This document shows, in pieces, positions 39,661 to 50,343 of a stretch of DNA of 64,000 bases. Under the pieces are notes generated by a model. The model saw nothing but the letters and a program-made list of their open reading frames with translations, did no database searches and was not told where the DNA came from. The DNA comes from Sphingomonas sp. CCH10-B3 (GTDB lineage Bacteria > Pseudomonadota > Alphaproteobacteria > Sphingomonadales > Sphingomonadaceae). The number at the start of each line of letters is the position of its first letter. Positions within the stretch are counted from its first letter, which is position 1. The translations under genes and the position numbers were made by a program. The DNA lies in assembly GCF_001556185.1 (NCBI RefSeq), contig NZ_LSIJ01000011.1, positions 1 through 64,000 on the forward strand, given 5' to 3'.

Positions 39661-39671
<11 letters not shown>
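38313..39671 (+). CDS. Efflux periplasmic adaptor (MacA-like, HlyD family)
   Basis: The 452-residue membrane-fusion protein has one N-terminal membrane helix (WVLIAIGVVLLILLVLSFF), a lipoyl-like barrel (GKLAPTNQVDVGSEVSGLV), a long coiled-coil hairpin (about residues 100-190, LASNQAAVAQAQATLAQSSA) and beta-barrel domain. The C-terminal part has a Thr-rich stretch (SSTTTTTTTTNQVV) and a Gly/Arg-rich insertion near residue 370. It links the MacB-like transporter to the outer-membrane channel. Order and context match MacA. Confidence 0.9.
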
Positions 39672-40409
<738 letters not shown>

Positions 40410-40410
<1 letters not shown>

Positions 40411-41618
40411 TGTTCTTCACCACGATCAGCCTCGCGCTCCGGTCGATCGCGCGGCACAAGCTGCGCTCGTTCCTGACGACGCTCGGCATCATCATCGGCG
40501 TGGCGGCAGTGGTGACGATGGTCACGCTCGGCAAGGCAACGACGGCGGCGGTGCAGGCGTCAATCTCGTCGCTCGGCACCAACATCCTGCAGGTGCGCCC
40601 GGGTGCCGGCTTCGGGCGCGGTGGCGGCGGGCCCCGTCCGGCCGACTTCAAGATCGAAGATGTCGAGGCGGTGCGCAAACAGATCGCCGGCATCAATGCG
40701 GTCGCTGAAGAATCGCAGACGACCGCCACGGTAATCTATGAAGGCGCCAATTGGTCGACCACGGTCAACGGCACCACCAACGACTTCTTCCGCGTTAATC
40801 CGTGGCCGCTGACGGCGGGGCGCGAATTCACGCCGCAGGAATTGAGCGCGGGCAAGTCGGTTTGCATCCTCGGCAACACCGTCAAGACCAACCTCTACCG
40901 CGAGGCTGACCCCGTCGGCACGCAAATGCGCATTGCCGGCATCAGTTGCGAAGTGATCGGGGTGCTGAAAGGCAAGGGGCAGGCAGGCTTCGGGCAGGAC
41001 CAGGACGACCTGGTCGTCATGCCGATCAAGGCCGTGCAGCGCCGCATCACGGGTAACCGTGACATCCGGGTGATGCTGGTCGGCGTCAACGCCGATTATT
41101 CGACCGCGCAGGTGCAGGCATCGATCACCGATCTGATGCGCGAACGCCGCAACATCACCAAGGGCAAGGACGACGATTTCTTCATCTTCGACACCAAGCA
41201 GTTCACCGACACACTCACGCAGACGACGTCGCTTTTGACCGGCATCGTTTCGGCGGTCGCGGCAATCAGCCTGATCGTTGGCGGGATCGGCATCATGAAC
41301 ATCATGCTCGTCTCGGTAACCGAACGCACGCGCGAGATCGGCATTCGCCTCGCGATCGGCGCGGTCGCGCGCGAAGTGCTGATGCAATTCCTGATCGAGG
41401 CGATCGCGCTGTCGTGCATCGGCGGCATCATCGGCATCCTGCTCGCGCAGCTCGTAATCGTGGGACTGGTGCCGTTGCTGAAGGTGACGTGGCTGTTCGA
41501 TTTGCAGATCAACATCGTCGCCTTCGCGATTTCGGCGATCATCGGCGTGGTGTTCGGCTTCTTCCCGGCGCGGCGTGCGGCCAGCCTGAACCCGATCGAC
41601 GCGCTGCGGCACGAATAG
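40410..41618 (+). CDS. ABC transporter permease (MacB/FtsX-type)
   Basis: The 402-residue permease has the four-helix FtsX topology: one N-terminal helix ([20 protein letters not shown]), a periplasmic MacB_PCD domain (about residues 45-270), and three C-terminal helices ([59 protein letters not shown]). The [14 protein letters not shown] cytoplasmic loop is the family signature. It completes the tripartite pump. Such pumps export peptides, macrolides or lipids; the substrate is unknown. Confidence 0.93.
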
Positions 41619-41628
41619 ACTTTTCGTC

Positions 41629-41716
41629 CCCCGTTCGTCACGAGCGAAGTCGAGGAGCAGGAGTGCGGCGAGATCGCTTGTGGCCGGTCCCTCGACTTCG
41701 CTCGGGACGAACGGGG
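41629..41716. repeat. Intergenic inverted repeat of the CGAGCGAAGTCGAG type
   Basis: Arms of 27 bases (41629-41655 and 41690-41716) match with one difference: CCCCGTTCGTCACGAGCGAA... and its complement. It lies between the convergent permease and MocA-like genes and probably acts as a shared terminator or REP-like element. Confidence 0.75.
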
Positions 41717-41735
41717 TGGATTTGGACGCGCAGGC

Positions 41736-42311
41736 TCAAACCAGCGCGCGCAAGGCTGCCAGATCCTCGGGCGTGTCGATGTCGATCAGTTCGGCGGGGT
41801 TGGTCACGATATGCCGTCCGGCACGGATGAGCGCGCGACCGCCTTCGTCGCCACGGCTTTCGGCAAGCGTGGAGAAACGCCCGGCAGCGAACAGCGCGGG
41901 CGGGGAAGGGCGGGTGCCGTCGCTGGAGGCAATTACATCATCGGGGCCGCTGGCGGCGTCGAGCAGACGGAAAATCTGCGCGGCGGTGACGCGCGGCATG
42001 TCGGCGAGCGCGACCACCATCGCGGTGACGCCAGCCGCCTGCGCTGCGGCGACGCCCAGCCGGAGCGATCCCGACAGTCCGGCCTCGGGCGCGGGGTTGG
42101 TGACCGTACGATAGCCGTGGGCGCCGAAATCGAGATCAGTGCCCGACGTGATCGCGACCCGGTGCGCAAAGGGCACCGCCTCGAGCGCGATCACGACGTG
42201 CAGGGCAAGCGGACGGCCGAGGAAATCGACCGCCAGCTTGTCGGTCTCGCCGAAGCGTAGCGATCGCCCTGCCGCAAGCAGGACGAGCATCGTCGATTCG
42301 GCGCGGATCAC
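41736..42311 (-). CDS. MocA-like molybdopterin nucleotidyltransferase
   Basis: The 191-residue protein is a MobA/MocA-type nucleotidyltransferase: LVLLAAGRSLRFGETDKLAV has the glycine-rich nucleotide loop and lysine, ALADMPRV carries the metal-binding Asp, and the C-terminal IDTPEDLAAL closes the fold. It probably makes molybdopterin cytosine dinucleotide for the adjacent molybdenum hydroxylase. The GTG start at 42311 overlaps the xdhC stop by four bases; an ATG at 42290 would trim seven residues. Confidence 0.84.
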   Translation of the reverse strand: MIRAESTMLVLLAAGRSLRFGETDKLAVDFLGRPLALHVVIALEAVPFAHRVAITSGTDLDFGAHGYRTVTNPAPEAGLSGSLRLGVAAAQAAGVTAMVVALADMPRVTAAQIFRLLDAASGPDDVIASSDGTRPSPPALFAAGRFSTLAESRGDEGGRALIRAGRHIVTNPAELIDIDTPEDLAALRALV

Positions 42312-43228
42312 GCCACTTTGGCGTTGAACGCCGCCACCATCGCTGCCGCGATCGACAGCGCGATTTCGGCCGGGCCGACCGCGCCGATGTCGAGCCCGAC
42401 GGGGGCGTCGATGCGGTCGAGCACATCGGCGGCGAGGCCCGCCGCCGCCAGCCGCTCGCGCCGCGCGGCGTGGCTGCGCCGCGAGCCGAGCGCGCCGACG
42501 TAAGCCGCAGGGCTGGCGAGCGCGGCGGTGAGCGCCGGGTCGTCGATCTTGATGTCATGGCTGAGCGTGACGATCGCGGTTGCCGGATCGGGCCTGAGCG
42601 CGGCAATCGCCTCGTCGGGCCAGCGATCGTCGAGCGTGACGCCGGGGAAACGCTCCTCGGTCAGGAAGCGCGCGCGCGGATCGATGACGGTGACGGCGAT
42701 CCCCAGTTCGCGGGCGAGTCCGCTCAGCGCCTGCGCAATCTGCACCGCGCCGACGATGAGCAGGCGGCGTGGCGGATCATAGCGGTTGACGAAAGCACCC
42801 TCGCGCTCGCCGATCATCGATTCGCCGCTGGCGGTGTCGGTGGCGATGCTCAGCCGCTCGCCGCGCGCGCGCGCCTCGGCGATGGCGTCGAACAGCGCGG
42901 GCGCAAAGCCGCCGTCGCGCACTGGCTGGACCAGCACGTCGATTTCGCCGCCGCACGGCAGACCGACTTCCCAGGCCGCCGCGTCGGCGACGCCGTAGTG
43001 CTTAAGCTGCGCAGGGGCGCCCGCGATGACTTCGGCAGCGGTGGCGAGAATGTCGCTTTCGACACAGCCGCCCGAGACCGAGCCTTCGAAGCGGCCGTCT
43101 TCGTGGACGATCATATGGCTCCCGCGCGGGCGCGGCGCCGACCCCCAGGTGCTGACGACGGTCGCCAGCGCGAGCCGCGCACCCTGCCATTGCGCGGCGG
43201 CGGCGAGGACGGAGTCATTATCGGCCAC
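42308..43228 (-). CDS. XdhC family molybdenum-enzyme maturation protein
   Basis: The 306-residue protein has the XdhC N-terminal region (TVVSTWGSAPRPRGSHMIV, GSVSGGCVESDI, GLPCGGEIDVLV) and the C-terminal Rossmann-like region (RLLIVGAVQIAQALSGLA, HDIKIDDPALTAAL, YVGALGSRRSHAAR). XdhC proteins bind and sulfurate molybdenum cofactor before insertion into xanthine dehydrogenase-family enzymes. It sits downstream of the three hydroxylase genes and is coupled to the MocA-like gene. GTG start. Confidence 0.88.
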   Translation of the reverse strand: MADNDSVLAAAAQWQGARLALATVVSTWGSAPRPRGSHMIVHEDGRFEGSVSGGCVESDILATAAEVIAGAPAQLKHYGVADAAAWEVGLPCGGEIDVLVQPVRDGGFAPALFDAIAEARARGERLSIATDTASGESMIGEREGAFVNRYDPPRRLLIVGAVQIAQALSGLARELGIAVTVIDPRARFLTEERFPGVTLDDRWPDEAIAALRPDPATAIVTLSHDIKIDDPALTAALASPAAYVGALGSRRSHAARRERLAAAGLAADVLDRIDAPVGLDIGAVGPAEIALSIAAAMVAAFNAKVA

Positions 43229-43248
43229 GTTCAGCTACTTCCCTGTCC

Positions 43249-43338
43249 CCGTTCGTGTTGAGCTTGTCGAAACACCGTCCTTTTTCTGCGAGCCGGTGGA
43301 GAAGAAGGACGGCCCTTCGACGAGCTCAGGGCAAACGG
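43249..43338. repeat. Intergenic inverted repeat of the GAGCTTGTCGAA type
   Basis: Imperfect arms of about 39 bases start with CCGTTCGTGTTGAGCTTGTC (43249) and end with GACGAGCTCAGGGCAAACGG (43338), with an inner CCGTCCTTTTTCT/AGAAGAAGGACGG match. It separates paoC-like and xdhC genes, both on the minus strand. Confidence 0.7.
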
Positions 43339-43362
43339 CATTATCGTGCATCGTCACGAAAC

Positions 43363-45576
43363 CTAAACCGGCGGCAGCCCGGGCAAAATCTGGTCGAGCG
43401 TCATCGGCCAGTCGCGCACGCGCACGCCGCAGGCATTGTAAACCGCGTTCGTCACCGCGGCGCCCAGCCCCGAGATGCCGAGCTCGCCCAGCCCCTTGGC
43501 GCCGACAGGGCTGGCGTGCTCATCGATCTCCTCGACGAAGTAAGCCTCGATCTGCGGCACATCGGCATTCACCGGGATGTGATATTCGGCGAGGTCGCGA
43601 TTGACGTAAGCGCCAGTGCGCGGGTCGAGGATCGCGGCTTCGTGGAGCGCATAGCCAAGGCCCCAGATCATCCCGCCGATCGCCTGGCTGCGCGCGGTCT
43701 TGGCGTTCAGGATCCGCCCGCAATCGAACACGCCGAGCAGCCGCCGCACACGGACTTCGCCGGTGACGGCATGCACCGCGACTTCGGCGAATTGCGCGCC
43801 ATAGGTGCCCTGGCTGAAGCTGCGGCTGTTGCTGCCAGGATGGATCGCGCCGATCGCTTCGATGGGCGCGTCGCCGACGAGTTCGGCGATCGGCACGCGG
43901 CGGTTGCCCGCAATCGCGTGGCCGTCCTTGAGCGTCATGTCCTCGGGGTTCGCCCCCATCCGCATCGCCAGTTCGGCGACGATGTCCTCACACGCGATCA
44001 TCACCGACGATCCACTCGACGCCGCCCCGAACGAGCCGCCCGACCCCGCGCCATCGGGATGGTCCGAGTCGCCGAGCGCCACCCGCACGCGATCGATCGG
44101 CAGCCCGAGCGATTCGCCCGCGATCTGCGCGAGAATCGTGTAGGTGCCGGTGCCGATATCGGTCATGTCGGTTTCGACTTCGGCGATCCCCTCGGGCGTC
44201 AGCCTTACCCGCGCGAAACTGTCGGCGAGGAAGTTCACCCGCGCTGCCGTCGCCATGCCCATGCCGATCAGCCATTCGCCTTCGCGGCGCTGGCCGGGCG
44301 TGGCGATGCGCTGGTCCCAGCCGAAGCGCCGTGCGCCTTCGTCGAAACAATCGATCAGGCGGCGCGTGGAGAAAGGCTTGCCGCTGGTCGGGTCGACGCT
44401 TGGTTCATTGGCCTTGCGGAAGTCGATCGGGTCCATGCCGAGTTGCTCGGCCATTTCGTCCATCGCCGCTTCGAGCGCCATCATGCCGACCGCTTCGCCG
44501 GGCGCGCGGACGGCGCCGGCGGCGGTGACGTTGATCTTGACGATCTTGGTCGTGAAGCTGCGCGCGGGCGCGGCGTAGAGCGACAAGGCACCGAGCGCCA
44601 CGGGTTCGAAGAAGTTCAGCCCGGTCTTCTGGCTGGTGACGCTGTCCTGCGCCATTGCCGTCAGCTTGCCGTCGGGGCCAGCGGCGAGCCGCACGCGCTG
44701 ATGCGTATCGGCGCGGCCATAGACCGAGTGGAACAGCTGCTGCCGGGTCAGCGCGACCTTCACCGGCCGCCCGACCTTTTCGGCACCGATCGCCGCCAGC
44801 ACCGTCTCCGGCCCGCCGATCTTCCCGCCGAAACCGCCGCCGATATAGGGCGACAGGACGTGAATCTTCTCGACCGGAATGCCGAGCGAATTGGCGAGCA
44901 CTGGCGTGAAGCCGCGCATGATCTGGATCGATCCGTAAAGCGTCAGCCGGTCGCCATCCCATTCGGCAATCGCCGCGTGCGGCTCCATCGCGGCATGAAC
45001 CTGATAGGGTGTCGAATAAGTGACATCGAGCGTCACCTCGGCTGCGGCCATCGCCGCGTCGACATCGCCGATGACGACATTGGGCAGCATCGCGCCCTTG
45101 TGCGGGTCCTGCGCGCTTGCCTGATTGCCGAGCGTGTCGAACTGGCCCTTGACCTGGACATAATCGACCGTGACCGCTTGTGCGGCGGCGCGCGCGGCTT
45201 CGAAGCTGTCGGCGACGACGAGGCCGATGATCTGGCCATAGCTTTCGAGCGTGCCGTCGTTGCGCGGATGCTGGGCCGCGCGGATGATGTGCGATTCGCT
45301 CGGCAGGCGGGGATCGTCGGTGATGACCGCGAGCACGCCGGGCATCGCTTCGGCGGCGCTGGTGTCGATCGACCGCACCGCACCGACCGCGACCGTCGCG
45401 GTGATCGCATAGCCATAGGCCATCGCGCCCTGCGGCCGATGTTCGGCGGCGTAGCGCGCGGCGCCCGTTACCTTGGCGACGCCGTCGATCCGGTCGATGC
45501 CCTTGCCGAGCAGCCCCTGCACGCTGCGCGAGAGCGCGGAGGGGCCGAAATCGGCGTCCATCGTGTATTCGGTCAT
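43363..45576 (-). CDS. Molybdenum hydroxylase large subunit (PaoC/XdhB-like)
   Basis: The 737-residue protein is the molybdopterin-binding subunit of a xanthine oxidase-family enzyme. It has [61 protein letters not shown] and the terminal GAKGLGELG with the conserved base-catalyst glutamate. Order of subunits and the 4Fe-4S-type FAD subunit next door match E. coli PaoABC, an aromatic aldehyde oxidoreductase. The substrate may be an aldehyde or an N-heterocycle. Its ATG overlaps the FAD-subunit stop by four bases. Confidence 0.88.
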   Translation of the reverse strand: MTEYTMDADFGPSALSRSVQGLLGKGIDRIDGVAKVTGAARYAAEHRPQGAMAYGYAITATVAVGAVRSIDTSAAEAMPGVLAVITDDPRLPSESHIIRAAQHPRNDGTLESYGQIIGLVVADSFEAARAAAQAVTVDYVQVKGQFDTLGNQASAQDPHKGAMLPNVVIGDVDAAMAAAEVTLDVTYSTPYQVHAAMEPHAAIAEWDGDRLTLYGSIQIMRGFTPVLANSLGIPVEKIHVLSPYIGGGFGGKIGGPETVLAAIGAEKVGRPVKVALTRQQLFHSVYGRADTHQRVRLAAGPDGKLTAMAQDSVTSQKTGLNFFEPVALGALSLYAAPARSFTTKIVKINVTAAGAVRAPGEAVGMMALEAAMDEMAEQLGMDPIDFRKANEPSVDPTSGKPFSTRRLIDCFDEGARRFGWDQRIATPGQRREGEWLIGMGMATAARVNFLADSFARVRLTPEGIAEVETDMTDIGTGTYTILAQIAGESLGLPIDRVRVALGDSDHPDGAGSGGSFGAASSGSSVMIACEDIVAELAMRMGANPEDMTLKDGHAIAGNRRVPIAELVGDAPIEAIGAIHPGSNSRSFSQGTYGAQFAEVAVHAVTGEVRVRRLLGVFDCGRILNAKTARSQAIGGMIWGLGYALHEAAILDPRTGAYVNRDLAEYHIPVNADVPQIEAYFVEEIDEHASPVGAKGLGELGISGLGAAVTNAVYNACGVRVRDWPMTLDQILPGLPPV

Positions 45577-46553
45577 CGAGCGGCCTCCGTCAGGTCGCGC
45601 AGCGCCGCGATCAGCGTGCGGCGCATCAGCGGGATCTTGAAGTTGTTATGGCCTTGTCCGCGCGCATTCTTGAGCAGCGCATCGGCAGCGGCTTCGAACG
45701 CGGCGATGCCCGCCGGTTGGCCGACCAGCGCGGCCTCGACCGCCGCGTCGCGCCACGGCACCGGCGCCAGCCCGCCGAAGGCGAGCCGCGCCGAGGCGAT
45801 CCTGCCGTCCTCGACCGCAATCGCCGCCGCGACCGACACCACCGCAAAGGCATAGGACGCGCGGTCGCGAACCTTGCGATAGAGTTGCTTGCCGGCAGGT
45901 GGCGCGGGCAGTTCGATGTGCGTGATCAGCTCGCCGGGCTGGAGGCTCGTCTCGATCTGCGGGGTCTCGCCGGGCAGGCGGTAAAGGTCGCCGAGCGCGA
46001 TCCGCCGCCGGTCGCCGCCGGGCTGGAGCGTCACCACCACGGCATCCAGCGCGCGCATTGCCACTGCCATGTCGCTCGGGTGGGTGGCGATGCAATGCTC
46101 GCTGGTGCCCAGAATCGCGTGGATGCGGTTGAACCCGCCCTGCGCGTTGCAGCCCGTGCCCGGCGCGCGCTTGTTGCACGGCGCGGCGGTGTCGTAGAAA
46201 TAATAGCAACGCGTCCGCTGGAGCAGATTGCCCCCGGTCGTCGCCTTGTTGCGCAACTGCGCCGATGCGCCCGACAGCAGCGCGCGGGCGAGCATCGGAT
46301 AGCGCGCGCGGATCAGCGGATGCGCGGCGAGATCGCTGTTGGGCACCAGCGCGCCGATCCGCACGCCGCCGTCATGCTCCTCGACCTGCGCGAGGTCGAT
46401 CCGGCTGATGTCGACGAGCGCCTCGGGCGCTTCGATCTGCAGCTTCATCAGGTCGAGCAGATTGGTACCGCCCGCGATGAACTTGGCGCCTTCGCCGATC
46501 GCCGCGACGGCGGCTTCGGGGCTGTCGGCGCGCGCATAGCTGAACGATTTCAT
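45573..46553 (-). CDS. Molybdenum hydroxylase FAD and 4Fe-4S subunit (PaoB-like)
   Basis: The 326-residue protein has the FAD-binding start ([20 protein letters not shown]), the second FAD segment ([20 protein letters not shown]) and the C-terminal CO dehydrogenase flavoprotein domain. An insertion with Cys116, Cys126, Cys135 and Cys154 ([20 protein letters not shown], then C...SEHC) corresponds to the extra 4Fe-4S cluster of PaoB-type subunits and separates it from plain XdhB. ATGA overlaps connect all three subunits. Confidence 0.88.
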   Translation of the reverse strand: MKSFSYARADSPEAAVAAIGEGAKFIAGGTNLLDLMKLQIEAPEALVDISRIDLAQVEEHDGGVRIGALVPNSDLAAHPLIRARYPMLARALLSGASAQLRNKATTGGNLLQRTRCYYFYDTAAPCNKRAPGTGCNAQGGFNRIHAILGTSEHCIATHPSDMAVAMRALDAVVVTLQPGGDRRRIALGDLYRLPGETPQIETSLQPGELITHIELPAPPAGKQLYRKVRDRASYAFAVVSVAAAIAVEDGRIASARLAFGGLAPVPWRDAAVEAALVGQPAGIAAFEAAADALLKNARGQGHNNFKIPLMRRTLIAALRDLTEAAR

Positions 46554-47071
46554 GCGCCTGCCACCTCGCGGCCAGCGGGAGTCAGCCCGGCAACGTCGGC
46601 AATGGCGTCGACGATATTGGGATAGGCCGAACAGCGGCACAGATTGCCGCTCATCCGCTCCGAAATCTCGTCGTCGTTCAGCTCGACCATGTCGAGCGAC
46701 GCGCTGACATGGCTCGGCATGCCGGCGCGGACTTCCTCGAGCATGCCGACCGCCGACATGATCTGGCCGGGCGTGCAATAGCCGCACTGGAAGCCGTCGT
46801 GCTTCACGAACGCCGCCTGCATTGCGTGGAGTTCGTCGCCCTCGGCCAACCCTTCGATCGTGGTGATCGTGTCGCCGTCGTGCATCACCGCCAGCGTCAG
46901 GCAAGCGTTGATGCGCCGCCCGTTGACGAGCACCGTGCACGCCCCGCACTGGCCGTGGTCGCAGCCCTTCTTGGTGCCGGTCAGCTCCAGATGATCGCGC
47001 AGCAGATCGAGCAGCGAAGTGCGGATATCGGGATCAGCGTCATAGGCCGCCCCGTTGATGGTGAATTGCAT
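46550..47071 (-). CDS. Molybdenum hydroxylase 2Fe-2S subunit (PaoA-like)
   Basis: The 173-residue protein has both 2Fe-2S binding sites: the plant-ferredoxin-type [22 protein letters not shown] and the C-terminal [12 protein letters not shown]...[12 protein letters not shown]. It transfers electrons from the molybdenum centre to FAD. It begins [14 protein letters not shown], without the Tat signal present in E. coli PaoA, so the complex is probably cytoplasmic. First gene of the minus-strand operon; divergent from the glycerophosphodiesterase gene. Confidence 0.9.
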   Translation of the reverse strand: MQFTINGAAYDADPDIRTSLLDLLRDHLELTGTKKGCDHGQCGACTVLVNGRRINACLTLAVMHDGDTITTIEGLAEGDELHAMQAAFVKHDGFQCGYCTPGQIMSAVGMLEEVRAGMPSHVSASLDMVELNDDEISERMSGNLCRCSAYPNIVDAIADVAGLTPAGREVAGA

Positions 47072-47146
47072 GCGGGGCCCCTTTGCCTGAAGACATGCGA
47101 TCGGAAGGACCCTAAAGGTGGGGCACCGAAGCGCGGAGGGCAAGCC

Positions 47147-48205
47147 ATGCGGATGTTTTTTGCAGCAGCGGGGGCACTGGTCGCCGCGCTGGTGCTGGGG
47201 CAAGGTGCCGCGATGTCGTCCGCACCGCCCGCCGCCAAGCCGTCCGCCCAAAAGCCGATCGTCATTGCGCATCGCGGCGCGAGCGGGCTGCGGCCCGAAC
47301 ATACGCTTGCGGCTTACAAGCTGGCGATCGAGCAGGGCGCCGATTTCATCGAACCCGACCTGGTGCTGACCAAGGACGATGTGTTCGTCGCGCGCCACGA
47401 AAACGACATCACCGGCACCACCGATGTCGCCGCGCACCCCGAATTTGCCGCACGCAAGACCACCAAGGTAATCGATGGCGAAAGCCACACCGGCTGGTTC
47501 ACCGAGGATTTCACGCTCGCCGAGTTGAAGACGCTCCGGGCGAAGGAACGGCTCCCGCAACTGCGCCCCGGCAATGCGAAATTCGATGGCCAGTTCGAAG
47601 TGCCGACGCTCGCCGAAGTGATCGCGCTGGCAAAAAGGCACGGCGTCGGCATCTATCCCGAAACCAAGCACCCAAGCTATTTCGCGTCGATCGGCCATCC
47701 GATGGAAGCGCGGCTGGCCGCCGAACTGAAAGCGGCTGGCTGGGATTCGGCGAGTGCGCCGGTGTTCATCCAGTCGTTCGAGGTCAACAACCTGAAGGCG
47801 CTGCACAAGCTGACGCGCGTGCGGCTGATCCAGCTGATGAACGACCTCGGCGGCCCCGCCGACAATGCCGCGCCAAGCTATGCCGCGATGGCGACGCCCG
47901 CCGGGCTCAAGGCGATCGCTGCCTATGCGTACGGGATCGGGCCGAGCAAGACGATGATCTGGAAAGGCGAAGGGCCGCCGACCTCGCTGGTGGCGGACGC
48001 GCATGCCGCCGGACTCAAGCTTCATCTCTGGACCTTCCGCGCCGAAAACGCCTTTTTGCCCGCGGCTTTCCGCACCGGCAGCGATCCGGCGACGCACGGC
48101 CGCGTCGCCGACGAAATCCGTGCCTATATCGGCTTTGGCGTCGACGGTTTCTTCACCGACTTCCCCGGCATCGGCGTCGAAGCGCGCAAAGCATCGCGGC
48201 GATGA
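47147..48205 (+). CDS. Glycerophosphodiester phosphodiesterase (GlpQ-like, periplasmic)
   Basis: The 352-residue protein has a signal peptide (MRMFFAAAGALVAALVLGQGA) and a GDPD TIM-barrel: AHRGASGLRPEHTLAAYKLA contains the catalytic His, IEPDLVLTKDDVFVARHEND the metal-binding Glu/Asp and second His, and YPETKHPSYF the remaining Glu. It hydrolyses glycerophosphodiesters from phospholipid turnover to glycerol-3-phosphate and alcohol. GGAGG before the ATG at 47147 is strong. The GIYPETKHP segment and length match GlpQ. Its stop overlaps the small lipoprotein gene. Confidence 0.91.
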   Translation: MRMFFAAAGALVAALVLGQGAAMSSAPPAAKPSAQKPIVIAHRGASGLRPEHTLAAYKLAIEQGADFIEPDLVLTKDDVFVARHENDITGTTDVAAHPEFAARKTTKVIDGESHTGWFTEDFTLAELKTLRAKERLPQLRPGNAKFDGQFEVPTLAEVIALAKRHGVGIYPETKHPSYFASIGHPMEARLAAELKAAGWDSASAPVFIQSFEVNNLKALHKLTRVRLIQLMNDLGGPADNAAPSYAAMATPAGLKAIAAYAYGIGPSKTMIWKGEGPPTSLVADAHAAGLKLHLWTFRAENAFLPAAFRTGSDPATHGRVADEIRAYIGFGVDGFFTDFPGIGVEARKASRR

Positions 48206-48438
48206 AGCTGCTTGCCGCCATGCTGCTGCCGCTGCTGTCAAGCGGCTGTCTGGCGAAGGCCGTGGTCGGTGTCGCGACGGCGCCGGTCAAGGTGGTGGGC
48301 AAAGCGGTCGACTGGACCACCACCAGCCGCGACGAGGCCGATCGCAATGCCGGACGCAAGGCGCGCAAGGCCGAGAAGCATTGCCGCAAGCACCCCGACG
48401 ATTGCCGCGTCGAGGAAAGGCTCGTGCCGCGCGACTGA
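48202..48438 (+). CDS. Small lipoprotein, unknown function
   Basis: The 78-residue protein has a lipoprotein signal peptide (MKLLAAMLLPLLSSGC) and a short, highly charged mature part ending ADRNAGRKARKAEKHCRK and CRVEERLVPRD with two cysteines. Its ATG overlaps the glycerophosphodiesterase stop by four bases. I do not recognise a family. Confidence 0.68.
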   Translation: MKLLAAMLLPLLSSGCLAKAVVGVATAPVKVVGKAVDWTTTSRDEADRNAGRKARKAEKHCRKHPDDCRVEERLVPRD

Positions 48439-48486
48439 CGGCGCGGGCCCTTTTGCGGAATCGGCGGCGCATGATAGGCTACGCCC

Positions 48487-49377
48487 ATGGCCACCGACAC
48501 ACATGTTCTGACGCGCCCGCCCGAGGGCGCTGGTCCCGACTGGACGATCCCGCAGGGTTGGGAAAGCTATTCCGCGGAAGAACATGCGATCTGGGACACG
48601 CTCTATGCGCGTCAGGCGCGGCTCTTGCCCGGGCGCGCGTCGGAGGCTTTCCTGCGCGGTCTCGACGCGCTCAAGCTTTCAGAAGCAGGCATTCCCAATT
48701 TCGAGGAACTTTCCGAACGGCTGATGAAGCTGACCGGCTGGCAGGTCGTCGCCGTGCCGGGGCTGGTGCCCGACGATGTCTTTTTCGATCACATGGCCAA
48801 TCGCCGCTTCGTCGCGGGCAATTTCATCCGCCGCGCCGACCAGCTCGATTATCTCGAAGAACCCGACGTCTTCCACGACGTGTTCGGCCATGTGCCGTTG
48901 CTCGCCGATCCGGTATTTGCCGATTATCTCGCGGCCTATGGGCGCGGCGGGCAGCGGGCGCTGGCGCTGGGTGGCGAGAAATACCTCAAATATCTCTCGC
49001 GGCTCTATTGGTACACGGTCGAATTCGGGCTGGTCGAGGAAGCGGGCGCGTTGCGCATCTATGGCTCGGGCATCGTCTCGTCAGCGGCCGAAAGCGTGTT
49101 CGCGCTCGACGATCCCAGCCCCAACCGGATCGGCTTCGGGCTCGAACGCGTGATGCGCACCGAGTACCGGATCGACGATTTTCAGCAGAATTATTTCGTC
49201 ATTCCGAGCTTCGACGAATTGCTGCGGGTGACGGTCGAAACCGATTTCGCGCCGGTTTACGCGGCGGTCGAGGCGGCCGACACCATTCGCATTGCCGAGA
49301 TTGTCGATGGCGACCGGGTGTTTACGGTCGGCACCCAGGCCTATGCGGCGGCACGCGCCGAGGCGAAGCTGGTCTGA
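48487..49377 (+). CDS. phhA: Phenylalanine 4-monooxygenase
   Basis: The 296-residue iron- and tetrahydropterin-dependent enzyme hydroxylates phenylalanine to tyrosine. Iron ligands are His130 and His135 in EPDVFHDVFGHVPLL and Glu179 in YWYTVEFGL; the pterin-binding region is GLVPDDVFFDHMANRRF. Length and motifs match bacterial single-domain PhhA. No pterin dehydratase (phhB) is next to it. It is convergent with prmA. Confidence 0.95.
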   Translation: MATDTHVLTRPPEGAGPDWTIPQGWESYSAEEHAIWDTLYARQARLLPGRASEAFLRGLDALKLSEAGIPNFEELSERLMKLTGWQVVAVPGLVPDDVFFDHMANRRFVAGNFIRRADQLDYLEEPDVFHDVFGHVPLLADPVFADYLAAYGRGGQRALALGGEKYLKYLSRLYWYTVEFGLVEEAGALRIYGSGIVSSAAESVFALDDPSPNRIGFGLERVMRTEYRIDDFQQNYFVIPSFDELLRVTVETDFAPVYAAVEAADTIRIAEIVDGDRVFTVGTQAYAAARAEAKLV

Positions 49378-49383
49378 CGGACG

Positions 49384-50343
49384 CTACCAGCGCTCGGCAT
49401 CGCCGAGGCCATGCCCCGGCAGGCCGCGCAGGCGAAAGCCCGGCCGCTTGCGCAGGCGCAGGATCGTCCAGTCGCCCAGCACCAGCCGCTCGGCGACGCG
49501 GCAGCCCCGACGCCGATACGCCGCCTCGACCGCTGCCGCCTGACGCGTCAGCAAGCCCGCCAGCACGATCTGCGCGCCGGGCGAGGCAATCGCGGTGAAA
49601 TCTCCCGCCAGCTCAATCAGCGGCGCGGCAAGGATGTTGGCGATGACGAGGTCATAAGGCGCGCGGTCGAGCACCAGCGGCGCCGCAACGCCATCGGCGA
49701 CGCCCAGCGCGAGCCTGCCCGGCGCATTGCCCGTCGGCACGCCGTTGGCGACCGCGTTTTCGGCCGAGACGTCGATCGAGACCGGATCAATGTCGGTCGC
49801 GGTCGCATAGGCGCGCGGCCACAGATGCAGCGCCGCGAATGCCAGCAGCCCGGTGCCGGTGCCGAGGTCGATCAGATTGTCGACTCGCGTGCCGCGCCGC
49901 CGGATCGCATCGAGCATCATCAGGCAGCCCGTCGTCGTCTCGTGATGGCCGGTGCCGAACGCACGGCTTGCCTCGATGCGATAGGCGCGCACGCCCGCCG
50001 GCACATCATCGGCATAAGCGCCGGTGTGGACGTAGAAGCGGCCGGCGCGCACCGGCGTCAGATCGGCCTGGCTCAGCGAGACCCAATCGGCATCGGGGAT
50101 GTGGACCGGCTTGGCCGCAACCTTGGCCGACGACGGCACCAGTGCCCGCACAGCGGCAATCGCGGCGGCATTCGGCTTGCCTTCGAAATAGGCATCGAGC
50201 CGCCAGCGCTCGGCATCGTCCTCGACTTCCTCGGTGGTCATCAGCACCGGCGGCGGATCGATCCCGAGGTCGATCATCTCGGCGTCGATCGCCTCGGCCT
50301 CGGCGCGAGTGCACGGCAGCGTGAGCTTCCAGCTAGCGGACAT
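49384..50343 (-). CDS. prmA: Ribosomal protein L11 methyltransferase
   Basis: PrmA trimethylates lysine residues and the N-terminus of ribosomal protein L11 with S-adenosylmethionine. The 319-residue protein has an N-terminal substrate-recognition domain, FGTGHHETTTGCLMML, the SAM site NLIDLGTGTGLLAFAALHL, and the NILAAPLIELA motif for the active site. The length is normal. Its ATG overlaps the SDR stop by 11 bases. Confidence 0.92.
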   Translation of the reverse strand: MSASWKLTLPCTRAEAEAIDAEMIDLGIDPPPVLMTTEEVEDDAERWRLDAYFEGKPNAAAIAAVRALVPSSAKVAAKPVHIPDADWVSLSQADLTPVRAGRFYVHTGAYADDVPAGVRAYRIEASRAFGTGHHETTTGCLMMLDAIRRRGTRVDNLIDLGTGTGLLAFAALHLWPRAYATATDIDPVSIDVSAENAVANGVPTGNAPGRLALGVADGVAAPLVLDRAPYDLVIANILAAPLIELAGDFTAIASPGAQIVLAGLLTRQAAAVEAAYRRRGCRVAERLVLGDWTILRLRKRPGFRLRGLPGHGLGDAERW

